Origin: Mesostigma viride
Lineage: Eukaryota > Streptophyta > Mesostigmatophyceae > Mesostigmatales > Mesostigmataceae
Assembly (NCBI GenBank): GCA_009746045.1
Contig: RPFO01000744.1
Location: 267,501 to 331,500 of the forward strand
Length of the DNA stretch: 64,000 nucleotides
Direction of reading: 5' to 3'
In this document: piece by piece, positions 21,281 to 31,994 of the stretch
Layout of the letters: each line of letters begins with the position of its first letter
How positions within the stretch are numbered: the stretch's first letter is position 1
Notes under the pieces: model-generated
Told to the model about the DNA's origin: nothing
Seen by the model: the letters and a program-made list of their open reading frames with translations, nothing else
Databases searched by the model: none
Translations under genes and position numbers: made by a program

Positions 21281-22285
21281 ATGACTCCGTTGGGAGATCA
21301 TGTAGCACATATTCCCTTGCTGGATGGATGGGGGTGGGCGAAGCCGCGAAACCAAACTAATCTAACTCTAAGCTAATCTAATCTAGAAAACCCTAACTAT
21401 TCTACTCAGCAAAGCGCCCCTTCCTCTTCATTGGGGGGGGGGAAGGCTTGCCCACAGGGGCTGGTGTGTGAGCCTGAACAATCGTCTTCCACCTCTTCTT
21501 GTTCTGCATAGTGCTCAGTCCAAGCAAGAGAGAGGGAGTGAATGCGATGTTCAAACGGGCCGGGGGCTGGGACCACTAGGTCGGCCAGCAACTGCTGTGG
21601 GTAGGTCATGACATGTTTACCTAGTTAGAATGCTGTTAGATAGATGTCGTAGGTAGCTGATGTAGATAGATTAGACCGGTAGGACTGTTTGCACCCCTCC
21701 ATCCATCCATCCATCGGGGTTAATGCTCCGTGACTCCCCAACGGGAGCACGAGTCTAATTAATTAATTAATTAATTAATTAATGTTTACCTACCTTTTTA
21801 GGTATGTCCTTGGGGCCAGGCCAGGTCAGGACATGCCGCCCTGGCTGGCCAAGCCGCTGGGGGCCGGCCAGACCGAGGTCGGTGTCTACCTGGCTGGTGC
21901 GGGCAAGATGTCCTACGAATGCTATCCTACGCTGCCTAATCTCGTGCAACTAGGAGCTAGACATATAGCTAGATCAGAATATAGCTAGATCCATCCATCG
22001 CATATTCATTTCCCTGAGGACTTATATGCTCATGTGACGCAGTTACGTGTATTAATTAGTCGCGTGTCCCCGTTGGGGGACCACGAAGCACTGAATTCCC
22101 AAATTAAGAATTAACAGTCAGTCTAGAAAATATGGGCCTCAAGTAAGGCCTCGAGCTAGCTATTAATCTTGCATGCACACAAACTATCGGCACCTACCAT
22201 GCTTTTTAAATTTTCTAGTCCTGACCCACAGTTGGGGGTCGCAGTCTTTGACAATGTCCGCCCAACGCTGCTTATCCTGAACATC
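21281..22285. other. Mosaic of element tails and unassigned fragments
   Basis: 21290-21420 contains a GACTCCGTTGGGAGATCATG block and a TCTAATCTAACTCTAAGCTAA-like tract, also present inverted at 31260-31420. 21715-21785 has CTCCCCAACGGGAGCACGAG plus a (TTAA)n tail. An open, GC-rich piece at 21820-21940 (GARPGQDMPPWLAKPLGAGQ onward) looks coding-derived but is unrecognised. 22130-22310 is the repeat shared with 5480-5740. No intact gene. Confidence 0.5.
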
Positions 22286-22289
22286 CGAC

Positions 22290-22985
22290 CATATCTGAGT
22301 AGATCAAGGTCGTCATTCTGACGATCCTGACCTACGGCGCCGCTCGAGACCTGGACACTGACGCAGGAGCTGGAGCAACGACTTGACGGCAACGCCACCA
22401 AGATGCTGCGCAAGGCCCTTAACATCCCCTTTGGTTTGCACATTAGTAATGAGGATTTATACGCTGATTTGCCCTATTTTCCCCACATTATTAGGCACAG
22501 GCCCCTGGGCCTAGCCGGGCACCTAGCCCGCACAGATCAGGTAGACACATCAGATAGACTAGCTGGCACCAAACCCGCCCAGCCTGGGCGATATGTCCTC
22601 ACCTGGCGTGCCCCAGGCCGCGCGCGGCAGGGCCGCCACCCGTGGACTTTTCGTGATAGACTCGGCATGGACATGTGCTACATGCACTAGACGCGACGGG
22701 CTCACGCCTGGGCAGCCTCCTGGTTTGTCTGTAATATGGAGCTAGGCAGATGGTACGCAAGGATAGATGGCAAGTAGTGATGAAGGAGACCACCCCCAAG
22801 TCTGTGGGGGCTCCGCATGTGACCGCGTATGGCATTCATAGCGATTCGGGCAGTGGTGCCCACACCCCTGTAACTAGGACCTAGATAGCTTACACCATCC
22901 ATTCCATCCCATGCATGTTCCCCTCCCACTGAGGACTCATGCTCACGTGACGCAGTCACGTGTCTATTAAGTAATTATATTTTTT
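22290..22985 (+). mobile_element. 5'-truncated LINE copy (end of ORF2 plus 3' UTR)
   Basis: The sequence from GATCAAGGTCGTCATTCTGA onward matches the last part of ORF2 (from about 20605) and its 3' UTR through the GCTCACGTGACGCAGTCACG block. The reading frame, with one frameshift near 22345, runs past the point where the copy at 20856 stops and ends after ...RLGMDMCYMH. This copy therefore shows the likely original C terminus. It ends in AT-rich sequence near 22985. Confidence 0.85.
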
Positions 22986-23479
22986 AATATACATAGTAGT
23001 ATGGGGGTTGTGGGTTAACCCTGGGAATGCCCCTAAAACCCCTCAGGCTCCGGGAGAGGCCTGCCTTTATATTCTCCAAAACCGGCGCCTCTAAATGTGT
23101 GTGTTCCAAGCCTATCTGTGGGCTCTGGACCATTAACCCCTAAACCGTCCTCGTGCCGATTTTCGACTGCGAGTTTTTCTCATGCCTCACATTCGGCATG
23201 AGTTTGTGCGCCCTGTAGGGATTCCGGTGTTGGCGGGAAGGTTTTGGCGGTCCCGCCAAAACCTTGTTGGTTCCCGAACCAACTAGACCACCGAAAAGAT
23301 CTAGATTCACTCTATCCGTAGGACACTTGTCTGACCGTATTTGACCACCGTATCAGGGTGGAAACCCTGGTCAAAGTCAACAGGGTACCCTGGTGCATGC
23401 AGGTTTGGGCGGTAAAAAAAATTGACAAAAACGTACGAAAACGAAGGATGCGAAAAAAGGGGGGAGCGCGGACGTAGAC

Positions 23480-24752
23480 ATGGCGGACGAAATGCAGGCA
23501 GATATACGGACTTTCAAGGTAAAGAAGGGCATTTTCATGGCAGTGCCTGTGGAAAAATTCGGACTAGACTGGGCGATAGAGCAGTATGGGGAAAAACACA
23601 GCGAGGTACGTTTGCCGCCGCGCAAGGTAGTGACAGTGAACAGGTCCGGAGATGGTGCACGGTGCTATTTCCCGGACGACAAGCTCACGTACCCATTCAC
23701 CCGTGAGCAGATTTTCATATATTCGTGCAGCTCAGATGAGTACGAAGCTCTAGTGAAAGAATGCGCAGCCAGGAAGGTCCCAACGGCAGGTAGCAGTGAC
23801 GATGATAGCGAGCAGGGCCAGGATAGCGATTCTGACGCCGGCGAGGACGACGACGACAAATCCGAGGATATCGAGCTGCCCACACCGGTCAAGCGACGCG
23901 AGCCGGGGAAGCGCGCTGTCGGCAACCCGAAGAAGAAGAACCCAGCCATCAGCCACGCCCCGAAAAGGCGCCGTCAGACCAAGGCGGCGGCCAGCGAGAG
24001 CGTTGTCTCGGACGCTTCCGATGACGACTTTGTTTACCAGAAGGGTGCGGAGCGGGGTCCGGTGCCGAGCGGTGAGGCTGAGCTCGATGATTCGTTTTTT
24101 CCTAACGACACTCCTGCCACTGAGGAGCCAGCCGAGACTGTCTGGAAATCTGGTTTCGGCAAGCCAGGTGTGTTTCCTTTTCCCGATACTCCGGTGCTGT
24201 CGCCGATGACGGGTACCGCCTGCTATCAAAACCTTTCCCCTGCCCAGCTCAAGTTTGGGCCCCTCGGGCTGTTCTCCCTTTTCTGGTCCCAACGTGATGT
24301 CGTGGCCAAGATTGTCAAGGAGACCAACGACTATGCTGAGCTCAAGGGGGCGGGCAAGCCAGGTGAGCGTGAGTGGCACCCCTTAACAATGCATGAGATG
24401 GGCAAATTTCTTGGTGGAGCAGGTGCTGTGCCAACTGTGCTGCGCGCAAGGCAGGAAGCACAAGACCTCGGTCATGTGCGAGCACTGTGACATGGCGTTC
24501 TGCAGCAACAGCGAGCGGAACTGCTTCGGCCTCTTCCACTCCGGGCAGGTGGAGGGGCTGGACTTCAACGTGACGAAGCAGCGGGTATGGCAGCGCCTCT
24601 CCCAGCGTGGCGAATGCGCCAAGAATTTCAAGGGCGCCACTACCACGAGGGGGGCAGCAGCCACCACCCGGAAGCTCAAGGGGGTGGCGCGGCGCCGCCA
24701 TCTCAGGGCGGAGCATGTCCGCCTGGGATATAGTCCTACGGAGGCTGACTAA
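23480..24752 (+). pseudogene. piggyBac transposase relic lacking the catalytic core
   Basis: The ORF starts at ATGGCGGACGAAATG. It has an acidic stretch (about residues 105-130, DSDSDAGEDDDDKSEDIE), a basic nuclear-localisation-like KRRR region near 170, and the start of the DDE_Tnp_1_7 domain (LFSLFWSQRDVVAKIVKET to EWHPLTMHEMGKFL). Right after GKFL the frame shifts. The next recognisable part is the C-terminal Cys-rich finger (CQLCCAQGRKHKTSVMCEHC, DMAFC), ending at 24752. The central domain with the three catalytic Asp residues, roughly 300 residues in relatives, is missing, so it cannot cut DNA. It might still bind ends or interact with partners. Confidence 0.85.
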
Positions 24753-24854
24753 GAATGCTAGCATTTGTTGCCTACGTGGCATGGCATTTGGCCTTTCCTG
24801 CCCGCGCTCATGCGCGCCGTGTATCACCATGGGCCGGCATGGTTTGAAGTGTGT

Positions 24855-25010
24855 GTTATTGTTTCATGGACCCACCTGTGCATGTGTTATTTGGTTTCAT
24901 GTTGTTAGCCTGGGTTATTGTTTCATGGTCCCACCTGTGCATGTGTTATTTGGTTTCATGTTGTTAGCCTGCATGGTTTATTGTTTCATGGTCATGTCTT
25001 ATTAGCTTTC
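24855..25010. repeat. Short direct repeats inside transposon A
   Basis: Two close copies (about 60 bp) of TTATTGTTTCATGG-CCCACCTGTGCATGTG followed by TTATTTGGTTTCATGTTGTT, and a third partial copy. A larger direct repeat of about 150 bp, with core CCATGTTCAAAACTGCACTA, lies at 25255-25400 and 25615-25765. Non-coding. Confidence 0.8.
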
Positions 25011-26163
25011 ATGTTTATGCATAACTTGTGCAGTTTGAAAATCTGCTCCGTGATGGTCACAGTGCCACCTATTTCTAGTTGGCAATTTTCAGTGTTACTG
25101 CATGCATGGTCCCTTGGTCACTAATTTATCTAGGAGTGCTGGGATGTTTTGACTTTGTGTGCAAGGTCCATCATGCATGTAAAAATAAGTGACAACCACA
25201 GTATCAGCGGGTCTGCAAGCATTTACGCTTATTGTGGCATATATTTGTGCCACATAGGCTGGAATAAACATAATCATGCATGTTTCATGCTTACCTATCA
25301 TTTCCATGTTCAAAACTGCACTAGGATGTTTATTCTAGCCCCCCCCAAACTGGTGACTCAAAATAATCACCAGCTATTTTTAGCATTATCTTGTGGGTCC
25401 CTGGGTGAAACAAGACATGTAAGTGTTTGGATGTAGTGCTTGGGTACAGTTGCAGTCCCCCCTGAAATACTAGGGTGAAATCCAAGGTATATACGTGCTC
25501 CATCATGCATGATAAGGTTGTGAACCCCGTACTCGCGGCCCGCGCGTAGTCGTCTCCAATCATATCCGGCAGGGACCTGCAGTGGTTATGGCAGGTATTG
25601 GTGGCACACAGGTTGGAATAAGTGTTAGCATGCATGTTTGCCCATACTCCATGCTTACCTATCGTTTCCATGTTCAAAACTGCACTAGGATGCCTATTTT
25701 AGCCCCCCAAAAACTCGCGACTCAAAATAGTCACCAGTTATTTTTAGCACCAGCTGATGGGTCCCTGGGGGAGTTACAATTTTTAGTGTTTGTTGTATCC
25801 CATCCTAACTAAAAAATCTATCTACAAAACCAACCCCAGGGTCAACTCATTGAGGAAAGGGGTCTATCATCCATTATAAGGGTGTCACCGCGCACACTCA
25901 CCGTACCCCCCTGAGGGGGGGGCTATTTATAGAGCAGGGGGGGCTAGCACTGGGACCACCCACTATACCCCGGCCAGGTGGGCCCTAATATGGTTATGCT
26001 TGGGTCCTAGTATGGTCTAGAAAAAATAATTAGGCTGAATGGGGGCACCTGTGGCATACTGTGCAACTCGTGACTCATTTTAGTCACGAGTCAAAGACGG
26101 TTGAGGGGTTAATTAATTTAATGACACGTGACAGTCGGTGTCACGTGAGCATGGCTCTGGACC

Positions 26164-28000
26164 ATTGAATTGAATTGAATTGAATTGTAACATAACTCCG
26201 TTGGGAGTATATGTAGCACATAGCCCTTGAGAGGGGGCATATGGCCTATCATACATCCTAAGCTACTTCCTGCAAGGGTGGGGATGTAAAGGACCCTTGC
26301 TCTAGGTGCACCAGGGCACTTGCATCCCCATGATCTTCAAGCTATGCCCAGCGAAGGGGGAGCCTGTCATGGGGGGGAAGATCAGCATAGCTATACAAAA
26401 GCTAGCCGCATGGCGTCTCAGCAGAGAGTTACTCCCTGCATCAGGGCACAACATAACTAAATAAAGCTAGGCATGATCTGGAGTGTGGCTCATCATAGGC
26501 ACACATGTACATGATTAAATAAAGCGCATGGCTTAGCTGGGATAGTGCCTCTAGGAGGCGTACATGTACATGGCCACGGTCTATCTATGCTACACTACTA
26601 CTGCTGTATTCCCCTAAGCTGCTGGGGCGTCTGGAGTCGCTGGGGCCGCGGGGGTCGCCTGCCAGGGCTTGTGGCCGACGTAGATGGCCGCCCCCTTCCA
26701 GTACACCGGCTGCCCCGCCTTGGTCTGCCGGAGCTGGAGGTAGGTCGGCCATAGCTCCCGTCGCCATTGTTGCTGCGCCAGGGTCAAGTCGTCATCAATG
26801 GTGAAGAGAGTCTTCTCGAGCCGCTTGCGGCGTCGGAGAAAAGAAATCTTGTCCGCCGGGGTCTTAAAGGTGAGAAGGAGCGGGGGCGGCCCTGCCTTAC
26901 CCCGCGCGCGGGGAAGGCGGTGGGCGACCAGCTCGATCTCACCAGCAAGGCCCATGCGATCAAGGATTTCTCTCTCAAAAGCGCGCGCAAGCTTTTCGGA
27001 ATTCTCACGTGAGTACCTTCCTCCATCTTGAGGTTCTTGACAATGACGTTGAGGCTACGCTTGGCGAGCTCGGCCTCCTCGCGGAGGTCAAGCGTCTGCC
27101 GTTGGAGCTGGGCTGCGACGGCGGAGGTGGTGGAGGTGGTGTGTTGCTTAAGCATGTCCGCCCAGGTGGTGATGGGAGGAGCATCGCCGGCCAGGCCAGC
27201 CGGGGCTGGCTTGGCGGCAATGTCCTTCACCGCCTGGGCGGTGAGGCCTGCGGTGTTCTGCAGAACCTCGATAGCAATGGCGTTGTCCTTAAGACGCTAG
27301 TCGATGTCGCGGAGCTGGGCGGTGATGGAGTCGGTGGAGGCGGAGGGGGGGGGGGGGTGGAGGCGAGGAGGGCGGCCGTGGCGGTGGGGATGGTGGGGAG
27401 CTCAGCAGCCAGCGTGCCGCCAATTGCCGCCACATCTGCAGCAATGGGCGTCACGTGCTGTGAGAGGGCGGCGTGGAGGTGGTGGACGAAGGTGGATTCG
27501 GTAATGGGGGCGGGGTGCAGAAGGTCCTCGGCCGAGCGCTTAGTGAGGGTAAAGAGAGCTGCGAGCTGAAGGCGGGGGCGAGACCAGCCGGCCAGGTTGG
27601 TCGACGAGTCTGAGACGCGGTGGGAATGCCGGCCGTCAACTCCGTTGCGGAAAAAATGGGTGTGGAAAGTGAGTTGCTGGCACAGGGCCAGCAGTGAGGC
27701 ATGTGACCCGTAAAACACGAGCTCCAGTATCTTGATGGGTGGCATGTCGAAAAAGGCAGGTTGACGTCAAAGCTGGTGGAAAAGAGCCTGTCGACGTCAA
27801 AATCACGCTCAGACCAGCCAGGTTCGCCTGGGCGACTGCGCTTTGGGTCAGGCGCTGCAGAGGGCGAGGAGAGCCCGGGAGGGTTCTGGGCGACCACCGG
27901 TGCGCGACTTGTGTCACCACTGCCTTCCGGCCCTGATGGCGAAGCTGCAGCCGGAGCTGCAGACGTATTTTCATTGCCTAACGCATTGCTCTGGACCATG
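26164..28000 (-). mobile_element. ORF1-only LINE copy (antisense), frameshifted
   Basis: On the minus strand, pieces in several frames (27999-27451, 27745-27227, 27230-26784 and 26955-26614) together give one ORF1-like protein of about 450 residues. The N-terminal part has VFYGSHASLLALCQQL, the centre has AVKDIAAKPAPAGLAGDAPP and DLREEAELAKRSL, and the C-terminal part has DKISFLRRRKRLEKTLFTID and WPTYLQLRQTKAGQPVYWKG. This is an RNA-binding ORF1 type. The 3' UTR (26500-26190) ends in a (GAATT)n tail at 26164-26187. No ORF2 follows the ORF1 stop. Poly-G/C tracts coincide with several frame breaks. Confidence 0.8.
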
Positions 28001-28246
28001 GGGCAGCCTTACTGCATCCGCTATGAGTCAGCCATGCTTTGCCCATGCAGAGAGCCACTCTCTGCTGAGGCGCCATCATGCCCAAGCCATTGCCTAGCCA
28101 TGATCATCTTCCACCCCAGGTCCGCAACTTTGCACATGCAGCTGCTGGAATACATGGTGGTGCAGGTGCACCTCAATTGTGCACCCCGCGAGTAGGTGAT
28201 GCCCAGTTTACACCCACCGGCCTGTGAACAGGTTGTCGCCTATTAA

Positions 28247-29589
28247 CCCTTAGTCCGCTGACCCATTTTTGGCACTTTCATACCCCTGAAAATGAAAAAA
28301 ATCATAACTCACAGGCTGCAACTCCAAATACCCCCAACCAAGATGCTAGGAGTATCTACACTTCAAGGGCTTTCAGAATATGCAATAATACCACGGGTTT
28401 ATCAAAGCATTTGGATGATAGCTCCACTCAAAGTTGGCCAAAAGACGATCTTTTTTCCCCAAGGAAAAGTCTACCCCCCCCTAACTTCCCAGGAAGGGTA
28501 GGGAATCTTAATACCAACATTGGACAACTTGGTTGGATAGTCCAATGGTGGTTTCCTTGGGTCAGACCACCCGAATAACCCATTACCCCTATATAACGTG
28601 CTCATACATGTGTGTGGATTACGCGCGTGTAAACAGCTATCTATGACATGCAACACAGTAATGCATTATAACAAGCCATCAAAGGCTGCCAAAAGTGCTG
28701 GAATACAAACACGTTGCCTACCTGCACTGACGGAGTGATAAACTCCAAAGAAATGCCATAAACTGGGCACTTTCAGGGCTAATACCACTCTTTACAACAG
28801 GCATGGAAGCTTGCTGAAATATGCATGCATAAAATCCTCATTTATAATGCATGGGATACGTATTCCGCTGCAAACAACACGCAAATACGCTGTCGTACCT
28901 GGCTCGTTCATGCCCTACCCGGACTCCGCTGGCCGGGACCCTCATATCTCACACATACTGATGCTCTACAGGCAAAGACCGCCATAGCCGCATACTGCAT
29001 GATCCGCCATGACTACCAGGTTGATGTTCCGTGCAAAGATGGCCACTAAACTAGTCCGCATTCTCAGCAATCGCTGCAGCTGACGTCCCTTACCCAAACT
29101 GGATGCCCGGGCTGGCGCAGATTGCCCGGCCATAGGGAGAAAATCGACCTATGATAAGCTATGAATCGTCTGGAACTGACGACCAGGAAAGTTCTATTTT
29201 CCTACCTGTATTTTCCCAACCCTATAAATCTGGCCGTGCCTGACCTACGAAAATCATGCATCGTCATTCTGAGCAACATTCTGAACCGTTTCAAGCCGCG
29301 AGACGCAAAAATTTCGTGACAGCGGCACGTTGGCAGCCATATCTCATTACGCGCGCGCGCGAGCGAAAATTTCCCGCCAAAGTCACGTGATACATTCTCA
29401 ATGCACGTTGTAATTACCAGGCTATGGCGAATATTACCCCCAAACCTATGCATCACCTTCGTCCCTAAGTGTTCCCAGACCCACCGGACAACTGTCCTCC
29501 GTCACAAGTGGCGCGGCGCTTGCGGCGCGGCGCGAAATTCGACCGTTAGTCAAACCCCCCGACAGGTCGGGGGGTTAGCGGACTAAGGG
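28247..29589. mobile_element. piggyBac-like non-autonomous transposon B
   Basis: TTAA at 28243-28246 and 29590-29593 flank ends CCCTTAGTCCGCTGACCC and, inverted, CCCTTAGTCCGCTAACCC. The 1343-bp interior has only short ORFs (for example 28825-29049) with no recognisable transposase. It is inserted between TTAA-rich LINE tail sequences. The superfamily call rests on the TTAA duplication and CCCTT ends. Confidence 0.8.
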
Positions 29590-29593
29590 TTAA

Positions 29594-29775
29594 TTAATTA
29601 ATTAATAGACACGTGACTGCGTCACGTGAGCATAAGACATAAGTCCTCAGTGGGAGGGGAACATGGGATGGAATGGATGGTATAAGCTATCTAGGTCCTA
29701 GTTACAGGGGTGTGGGCACCGCGGCCCGAAACGCTATGAATGCCATACTTGGTCACACGCGGTTGTCGCCTATAA
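29594..29775 (-). mobile_element. Antisense 3'-UTR fragment of the L1-like LINE
   Basis: The reverse complement of this stretch matches 21110-21270. It includes the ATTCATAGCG-TTCGGGCCGC and CACTGAGGACTTATG blocks and the GACGCAGTCACGTGTC end, followed by TTAATTAA. It is a truncated copy in minus orientation. Confidence 0.8.
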
Positions 29776-29812
29776 TGTATTGAAAACCATTATTATGCCC
29801 CTTCTCAGGGAT

Positions 29813-31120
29813 TAATTAATTAATTAAACTCGTGCTCCCATTGGGGAGTCACGGAGCACCGGAGTGCTTTTGATCCCTGTTGTATGTGCACAACAGGAAG
29901 AAAGGGCAGATCGAGACACCCTTTCTCCTTCATGCCAGAGGCATGCCGGCACAGCAGCTATCGGACACGATAGACGATCCGGCAAGTTCCGGCTGTGGGT
30001 GCAATAAGACCCATGATGTGAACATATCATAAAAGTAACAAGGAGCGTGGGCAAGTAATCTGAGCATATCCAGGACGTAGCATGGCTGTACAAGGGCTAA
30101 GCTAAGGCTATGGCTGGTTGCGTACCGTCCGTTAGCGGTGCACGTGACTAGGTACTCAGATGGTGCCACGTGCGGCACGGCTATAGGCAAACATTCTAGG
30201 CATGGCTGCCATGGCGGCAGTGATTATCAATATATGATTACAAGCTAGGGCTATTCTAGCCCGCAGCGGGGGGCGTCCACATCTTGTGGTTGATCATCAG
30301 GTCGGGCCCGCCCCTCCATGCAGTACACCTTGGGCTTTCTGGCGGGTCCTGCTTGTGGCGGAGGTATTCGGGCCACAGGTCGCGTCGCTGCTGCGGCTGA
30401 GCGGGGGTCAGGTCGTCGTCCAGCGTCCAGGTGAGGTCGTGCAACCTCTTGCGACGAGAAAGGAACCGCCGCTTGTCCTCAGGCCCAGAGGGGAAGGTGA
30501 GCAGGACTGGTGGGGGAGCCGCCTTGTCCCGTGAGTGGGGAAGGCGGTGGCACTCACGCAGTTCTACTGACCTCACCTACCAGGCCCATGAGGGTAAGGA
30601 GCTTGTCCTTGAGCTCGTCGCCGGCAAGGGTGGTTGACGTCTCACTTGGCTTCTGGGGGAAACGACGCAGCACCACTCGGCACTCGCGGCGAGCGCGGTC
30701 GGTGGCCTCCCGTTGTTCGGCCAGGCGGTGGTCCTCCAGCTCTTGGAGTTTCGTGGCGATGGCGTCGGTGGTTGAGGCGGTCGCTGACCGCAGCAGGTCC
30801 GCATAGGAGAGCGGCGGGAGGTCGCCAGCATCCTGCCGTGGTGGCTGGGATGCGATGGTGGCCGTCTGCTCCGCTATCTTTGGGACCTGTGTGGCCAGGG
30901 CCTCGGTGTGGGCGGTGATGGCTTCAAGCTTCTTCATGAGCACGCCGCACTTGCCCCTGGTTGAGGCGAGAGACAAGTGCAGCGTGCGTCTCAGTTGCCT
31001 GCGCCGCGGTGTGCAGCGCCGTGAACTGAGGTTGGAGCTTGTGGGCAACGTACCCGGTTTTCCACGTTGGAGACCCGGGCCAGCGGGCCTCCACCGTGTT
31101 GAGCGTGGTGTTTAGGTTTC
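29813..31120 (-). mobile_element. ORF1-type LINE fragment of a second subfamily
   Basis: On the minus strand two overlapping frames (31048-30554 and 30576-30256) encode a protein with a helical N-terminal part (AITAHTEALATQVPKIAEQT), DLPPLSYADLLRSATAST, then RRECRVVLRRF and the C-terminal DDLTPAQPQQRRDLWPEYLR. It is clearly related to the other ORF1 proteins but diverged. The 3' UTR has the CTCCCCAACGGGAGCACGAG block (as at 21730) and a TTAATTAA tail at about 29813-29826. There is a frameshift at about 30560. No ORF2 follows. Confidence 0.7.
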
Positions 31121-31167
31121 TCAGGGATATGTGTCACATATCCTCCCCACGGGAGCGCGGAGTAAGC

Positions 31168-31585
31168 AAGTACTTTCGTGTCATGCGCAAAGGCATGCCA
31201 CGGAATACTATGCTAATCTCATTGAAAAGAGCGAAGTTTGTGGTCCACGAGCGCTTTGCTGAGTAGAAGAGTTGGGGTTTTCTAGATTAGATTAGCTTAG
31301 AGTTAGGTTAGTTCGGTTTCGCGGCTTCGCCTACCTCCATCCATCCAGCAAGGGAATATGTGCTACATGATCTCCCAACGGAGGCATGTTATAATTTATT
31401 TTAAATAATTTAATTTAATCCTCCCCACGGAGGTATGCTCTTGATTAATTAATGATGCATACGATATTCGTAACTTTTGTGTAATTTTTGTTCAGTAGTG
31501 AGATTAGCATAGTACTCTGTGGCGTGCTTGATAGTACTCCGTGGCATGCCCATGCACATGACACACAAGTACTTGCCGTTACTTT
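31168..31585. mobile_element. Foldback / MITE-like element, copy 2
   Basis: The left arm (CGTGTCATGCGCAAAGGCAT, then GCCACGGAATACTATGCTAA) and the inverted right arm (TTAGCATAGTACTCTGTGGC onward) are the same arms as at 3468-3850. The centre (31260-31480) is different from copy 1. It contains the inverted counterpart of 21290-21420 with CTCCCAACGGAGG and TTAA tracts, suggesting a tail fragment inserted inside it. Confidence 0.6.
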
Positions 31586-31744
31586 GGGGGAGGCTTGAAA
31601 AAGTTTATTTAAGGACAGTGCAACTAATTTACAGCATCCTGCGGCATGAGGGAAGGGTCTCTGCCCCCTACCCGCTGTGAACACTCAGGGATTAAAAGCA
31701 CTCTGGTGCTCCGTGACTCCCCAACGGGAGCACGTGTTTAATTA

Positions 31745-31994
31745 CCATGTAATCAATAAAGTAATTAATATCATATGGCCATGTTTGCTCTCACGAGCCA
31801 CGATGCTCCCCCCTTACCCGGGCATAGCGTGATAGACCATGAGGGTGCGGGTGCCCTGGTGCACCTAGAGCAAGTGTTGTTTACATTCCCACCCTTGCAG
31901 GAAGTAGCTTAGAATGTATTATAGGCTCATATGCCCCTTCTCAGGGCTATGTGCTACATATACTCCCAACGGAGTTATGTTCCTAATTAATTAA
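31745..31994 (+). mobile_element. 3'-UTR fragment of the ORF1-only LINE family
   Basis: It contains the family blocks GTGCACCTAGAGCAAGTGTT, CCACCCTTGCAGGAAGTAGC, ATGCCCCTTCTC and CTACATATACTCCCAACGGA followed by a (TTAA)n tail at about 31984-32002. The tail runs directly into the end of the exostosin gene. Sister 3' ends lie at 40060-40270 (minus), 44585-44825 and 63490-63745. Confidence 0.85.

Larger units (their letters stand above)
23137..26108 (+). mobile_element. piggyBac-like transposon A (internally deleted)
   Basis: The element is flanked by TTAA at 23133-23136 and 26109-26112. Its ends are CCCCTAAACCGTC and, inverted at the right, CCCCTCAACCGTC. TTAA target duplication and CCY-type ends are hallmarks of piggyBac. 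It carries an N-terminal transposase gene fragment (23480 onward) fused to the Cys-rich C terminus without the catalytic core. The 3' half (24850-25800) is non-coding with internal direct repeats. Total 2972 bp. Confidence 0.87.
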
